Origin: Phoebastria nigripes
Taxonomy: Eukaryota; Chordata; Aves; Procellariiformes; Diomedeidae
DNA: 64,000 bases
Direction of reading: 5' to 3'
Assembly (NCBI GenBank): GCA_035582835.1
Contig: JAYKAV010002020.1
Location: 1,057,561 to 1,121,560, forward strand
The notes under the pieces were generated by a model, which searched no databases, was not told the origin of the DNA, and saw nothing but the letters and a program-made list of their open reading frames with translations. Made by a program: the position numbers and the translations under genes. This document shows positions 59,901-64,000 of the stretch, one piece after another; position 1 is the stretch's first letter; each line of letters opens with the position of its first letter.

Positions 59901-62332
59901 TATGCCGAGAAGATGTGGGGACACTTCAGGGCATCCGTGGAAAAGGCTTGTGCATGGCCCTCCCAGAGGCTGTTATTACTATTTATTAGTTCAAGGGCAA
60001 AGAGCAAAGGCTCTCCTGTGCCTCTCCTCGCACCCCAATAGTAAAGAGCCGCCATAAGCCTCCTGTTTTTCCTGGGAACTCCAAATCACAGTGATGCTGA
60101 TGGCTGGGTCTCCCCCGAGCACATGTAAAGGGGGAGGCATAAGTCTTTCTTCATCAACCCTCGAGATATTGCCAAAATAGCCTTCTGACATAGCACCTGG
60201 CACACAATATGCTAAGAGGAAACGCTCCACTGTCCTGGAGTTCTCCCCTGTGTTTGCAAGAGTTCAGATCTTGCCAGATAAGCACAGGAGGAACTAGTAT
60301 TTAAATATTTTATTTCAAAATGGAAGTGTAAAGCCTTTGTAAAGCCTTTAGTTACAAGGCAAAAACTGCAGGGATATCATCAGAAGTGGGCTCTAAATAT
60401 TTTTTCACAAAGCGAACGGCATGAAGCTCGCCTCCTCAGAGCTCCTCTGAGGTGCTGTTTTTCTGGACACACCATGGCAGGATTAATCTCAGCCAGAGAC
60501 TTTGCGGGGTACAACCTGGAGAGGAGATTTTCATTTCTTCAAATACACTGGCAAATTTTATAGTCAGAGTAGGGAGGCTGCTTAAAGTAAGGTTGGGAAA
60601 ATCCTACTTTGGTGTGCAAAATATTATTCTGCCATACACACATATGCACATACACATCCCCAACCGTGGAGCAGTTCATCACTCCACTGAGCCAGGACAG
60701 CACATGGACCATGGTCTATCACCATTCTACCATCATGTTAAGCATTAATTTCTCCATTTAACTGCACTGGCAGCAATGGAAGTGAATGTAGTTTCTTGAA
60801 AGGCTGACCGCTTGACATCCCTGCTGTCCTTGAAATGTCTTTCATCAGCAGACACAGNGTGGTGGTGCCTACGCATACAGCAGAGAAGGACACCTTTACT
60901 GCATTTGGATGTGTGCCCTAGAAAGCACCCAGGTACCAGCAGGGAAGTCCCACTGCTGGCCCTTGGAGCACACTAGAAAGAAAGTGGTCTGGGGAGAGGA
61001 GAATCCAGGTTTAAGTCAATGCAAATGTGTGCAATGGTGATCTGGTGAGAATACAGCTGAAGATGGGATTTTGGGGATCACACTGTTTTCCCCTTGGCCA
61101 GGTAGACATCTATGTGGTCAGATGATGATATTATAATTCCATGAAGCCATGCATAAATATCTACGTTAATAAAGATGTAATCTGCCTTAGAATGGGAAAA
61201 CATGTAACAGGAAACCAGATGATACTTCTCAAATAAATCTTATTCTGATTTCATGCACTGCAGCTTTCACTTGCTGCACTGCATTTTATTTAGGTAGTGT
61301 TTAAGAGCTCCCATGATAGACCAGGCACCTCTTTTGCACAGAGACTCACGAGATCCCCTGCCTAGGCTCTGGGCCATTTTTTCTCCTGCATATTTTCCCA
61401 GGAAGTATACACATGCAGAAGACGCTGTTTGGTCTGTAGCAGTGATAGCATTGCTGAGAGGTAGGATGAAAATTCATGAAAATTTAGGTCTGAGATAATG
61501 CTGGAATGTATATGGACATTATCAACAATGAACTTACAGGTTTGAAGGCAAGAATTAGCAGATTTTATTGCAATTGCACTGCTGGCATGTTTATCAGATT
61601 GCATGAATGATGGTAAAAATAGTGCATAGTAGCAGCAAGCATGTAACCTATGGTAGAAAGTAAATGATGGCATGAGAAGAACCAGAAACCAGCAGGTAGT
61701 TCCTCAGTTCACTATGGACATTGTCCTTCCCACACAGTAACAGTCCCTCAAACTTGGCTGAAATGTGCTGTAGCGCAAGCCTATTATGAAGACATAAAAT
61801 CTTCATTGGAAGCAAATTTCTGCTTCCTCTTTCATTCTAGTGAGAAAAATAGTATTGCAAAAGTCCATTTCTCTTTTAACCATAGTCCATAAATGCTTTT
61901 AATTACATCGCCTTTCATGGTATGACATTAACTACAGTTACTTAAAAGGCTATGCATGGCTCAAGTATCACAGAGAACATTTTCTCCTGGCAAGTGTCAC
62001 CAATAAAAGCATACATGATAGAGCTACAGATTTACAGTCAATAAATATTAATTTTACTTTTGCTAGACATTATAAACCTCTTGAGATGGCTAAAGAAAGA
62101 ATTTTAAAAAGTAACTCTTTGGCAAAGGAAATTTCCAATACAGAGAAAAATCTTTTTTCCACTAGGTCTTTTTAAAAACTTACAAACAGTGGAGAATGTG
62201 TGATAAAAGCTGTTTTTCCCTGTTACTGTTTATGGATAATGTCCCCCCCACATGACTAGCGCTGAGCAGAAAAAAAAGGTAAATATACCTGAACTCTCTT
62301 GATTAATGTACATGCCTTTCCTTTCCTTGCAG
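53907..62332. other. unique non-coding stretch, no gene seen
   Basis: More than 8 kb with no recognisable repeat body or gene. Two T runs (57439-57448 and 57454-57465) are separated by ACACC. Raised GC near 56.9-57.3 kb and 59.6-59.95 kb produces overlapping frames on both strands (for example 152 codons on the minus strand ending at 56958), without domains. An 11-bp tandem pair lies at 60328-60349. Homology could still reveal a short exon here. Confidence 0.5.
60328..60349 (+). repeat. perfect 11-bp tandem duplication
   Basis: GTAAAGCCTTT occurs twice in tandem with no mismatch. Likely a slippage product. Confidence 0.93.
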
Positions 62333-62379
62333 ACCAAGTTTAAACTGGGTACAATCAGGTTGTCTGTGAGAAATGAATT
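62333..62379 (+). other. candidate 47-nt exon (splice-like borders)
   Basis: CTTTCCTTTCCTTGCAG ends at 62332 and is a strong acceptor look-alike. GTAAGT at 62380-62385 is a strong donor. The 47 bases between are open in only one phase (reading TKFKLGTIRLSVRNE) and contain stops in the other two. Such a short open frame carries no statistical weight and no family is recognised. It may be a small coding exon, an exon of a long non-coding RNA or a chance pairing of signals. Confidence 0.2.
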
Positions 62380-62385
62380 GTAAGT

Positions 62386-63777
62386 ACCATCTATATATGG
62401 CTATTTGGAGGAAGTAAAATACTAAACTTGCTTTTCTTGCATATTTGTAACAGCAAGACCACACTAAGTTTAATTACTGATAAAGAACAGTATCATAGGA
62501 TTGATTTCTTCTAGTCACAACCATCTCAAAATTAAAATAACAAATTATGAAAAATATCAAAATGATCTCTGCCAAGTAATTTCCAGTAAGAATATTTTTG
62601 AGATTTCCCTTTTGCAATAGCTCTTTTGTGAACGGAAAACAGTTTTTCTGTGTTGCAGTGCTTATAAAATGGGCAAAATTTTTATTTAATTGTTCATTTA
62701 GAAATGGTCTTGGAAGCAATTTTCAACCAGCTGTATTTCTGTGGATTATTCCCTCAGTGCTGTTCATGACATACGGTATTACTAAATGTCACAAATCATC
62801 CTGAGACATCGCGTATTGTACAGTGCAGATTATTTATTTTGCCAAGTCCAGGTTTTTCTTTCTTAGCTTTAGAGTTTGGAAACAATCCCAAAGGTAATAG
62901 GGAAGTTTGTGAACCTTCTCTTAAATATGCCTCTTGGCTCGCTCCCTTTCCTGTTTTCTTGGCCTCTCCAGGGACACATAATCAGTGCAACTCATGTAGT
63001 CCTTGTGCAGTTGTGTACAGGCCTTCTCAACTTCTTACATTTCAGTCAAAAAAAAAAAATTGAAAAGGCTGTTTCGAAAACTAGGCTTTTTCTTTAATTC
63101 ACAAAGTCTAGCCACTTTACCCTGCTGGGTAATGAAGCTACAGGTGACTGCCTCCAAGTCTCCCACATCTGCAAAGTGAGGTGCTATAAATCAAATGTAG
63201 TAGGTTGCCTTGTTTTTCTGCTAACCAGGTCAACCTCCCCCCAAAACAAAATTCCAGAAAGCAAATAACCATAACAAGTGGTTGCTGCACATAATGTTTC
63301 TCTATCATTACACAAAGAACTTCATAATACCCAATTATAAAAAACCTGGACTGGCTATGCAGGGATTTCACAACTGAAGGTAAGATAACTTGAGGTATCT
63401 CACTTTGTCTGCACTTGAATGCTCCTTTTAGCTAGTTGCATTTTCTTATGAATTTAGTGCAAAAAGGCTTGGTTTTTGTAGGTCCCTTTGTTTACTAAAC
63501 CAAAATCAGGCCAAAAGACATCGATGAAGGCCAGAACAAGATTTGGATTAATTTATTTGTTTATAGTCAAGAGGGAGAATGAACGCTGAGTTCCAGCAAT
63601 AGCTAATTACATGAATTCGAAACTAGCAAAATGAATGCTTGTCTGCCAATTTAAAAATTCACCTCTCTTGAACCTTATAGGCCTAAAACTCATTTGTCAT
63701 TAATCTTAATTTATATATTAACAAGTATTATGAAAGAAGAACCTTCATTCTTTCTGTTTCTGGAGATGTTTGGATTT
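62386..63777. other. unique AT-rich stretch, no gene seen
   Basis: AT-rich sequence with an A11 run near 63048-63058 and a C7 run near 63236. CTGAAG followed by GTAAGA at about 63375-63383 is donor-like, with no matching acceptor seen. No gene is supported. Confidence 0.5.
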
Positions 63778-64000
63778 ATAGAATCATAGAATCATAGAAT
63801 CATTAAGGTTGGAAAAGACCTCTAAGATCATCAAGTCCAACCATCAACCCAACACCACCAAGCCCCACTAAACCATGCCCCTAAGTGCCTCATCTACACG
63901 TCTTTTAAATACTTCCAGGGATGGTGACTCCACCACTTCCCTGGGCAGCCTGTTCCAATGTTTAACCACTCTTTCAGTAAAGAAATTTTTCCTAATGGCC
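63778..64000 (-). mobile_element. CR1 LINE 3' end, inverted, continues past window
   Basis: Three exact octamers ATAGAATC (63778-63801) are the reverse complement of the CR1 terminal repeat. They are followed by the antisense 3' UTR: TTAAGGTTGGAAAAGACCTC, AAGATCATCAAGTCCAACCA, CATCTACACGTCTTTTAAAT, GGTGACTCCACCACTTCCCT, GGGCAGCCTGTTCCAATG and AAGAAATTTTTCCTAATGGC. Preservation is excellent, so this is the youngest-looking CR1 copy in the window. The element's 5' side lies beyond base 64000, so its full length is unknown. Confidence 0.97.

Overview
The window reads as vertebrate nuclear DNA, most likely from a bird. The evidence is a scatter of CR1 LINE fragments, two of which end in the avian-type 8-bp 3' repeat (ATTCTATG-like). 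The rest of the background is AT-leaning and poor in other interspersed repeats, with homopolymer runs and no bacterial gene structure. The genus cannot be told. About 27 isolated N characters are scattered through it, twenty of them in the first 26 kb.

I find no protein-coding gene that I can support. The open reading frames are short (the longest is 209 codons), overlap each other on both strands, show no domain I recognise and lack a convincing exon chain. The only recognisable coding sequence is a decayed piece of CR1 reverse transcriptase at about 49.9-50.1 kb. The window is therefore probably intergenic or deep intronic DNA. An uncaught short exon or a non-coding RNA exon remains possible; two segments bounded by good splice-like signals are listed as candidates.

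Layout. 1-16.5 kb is unique AT-leaning DNA with homopurine/homopyrimidine tracts, a G-quadruplex motif near 12.55 kb and one possible relic of an old repeat near 3.2 kb. 16.5-16.9 kb holds the densest CpG cluster. 17.4-19.8 kb holds two CR1 copies, the second old and about 0.9 kb long. 21.6-22.8 kb holds a possible regulatory segment and a possible second relic. 28.8-29.5 kb is a strand-asymmetric pyrimidine-rich block that runs into an 18-bp tandem duplication. 31.1-36.7 kb holds CR1 pieces, a 131-bp inverted-repeat segment, a CpG cluster and two strong hairpins. 43.8 kb holds a third possible relic. 49.7-53.9 kb holds two plus-strand CR1 copies and a CpG cluster. 53.9-63.8 kb is nearly featureless, and the window ends inside a comparatively young CR1 on the minus strand.

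I found no sign of a new system of genes. The observations most worth checking are the two hairpins (33.5 and 36.65 kb), the inverted-repeat segment at 31.5 kb, the CpG cluster at 16.5 kb and the possible ancient amniote repeat relics. Family assignments for repeats rest on remembered consensus phrases and were not aligned.
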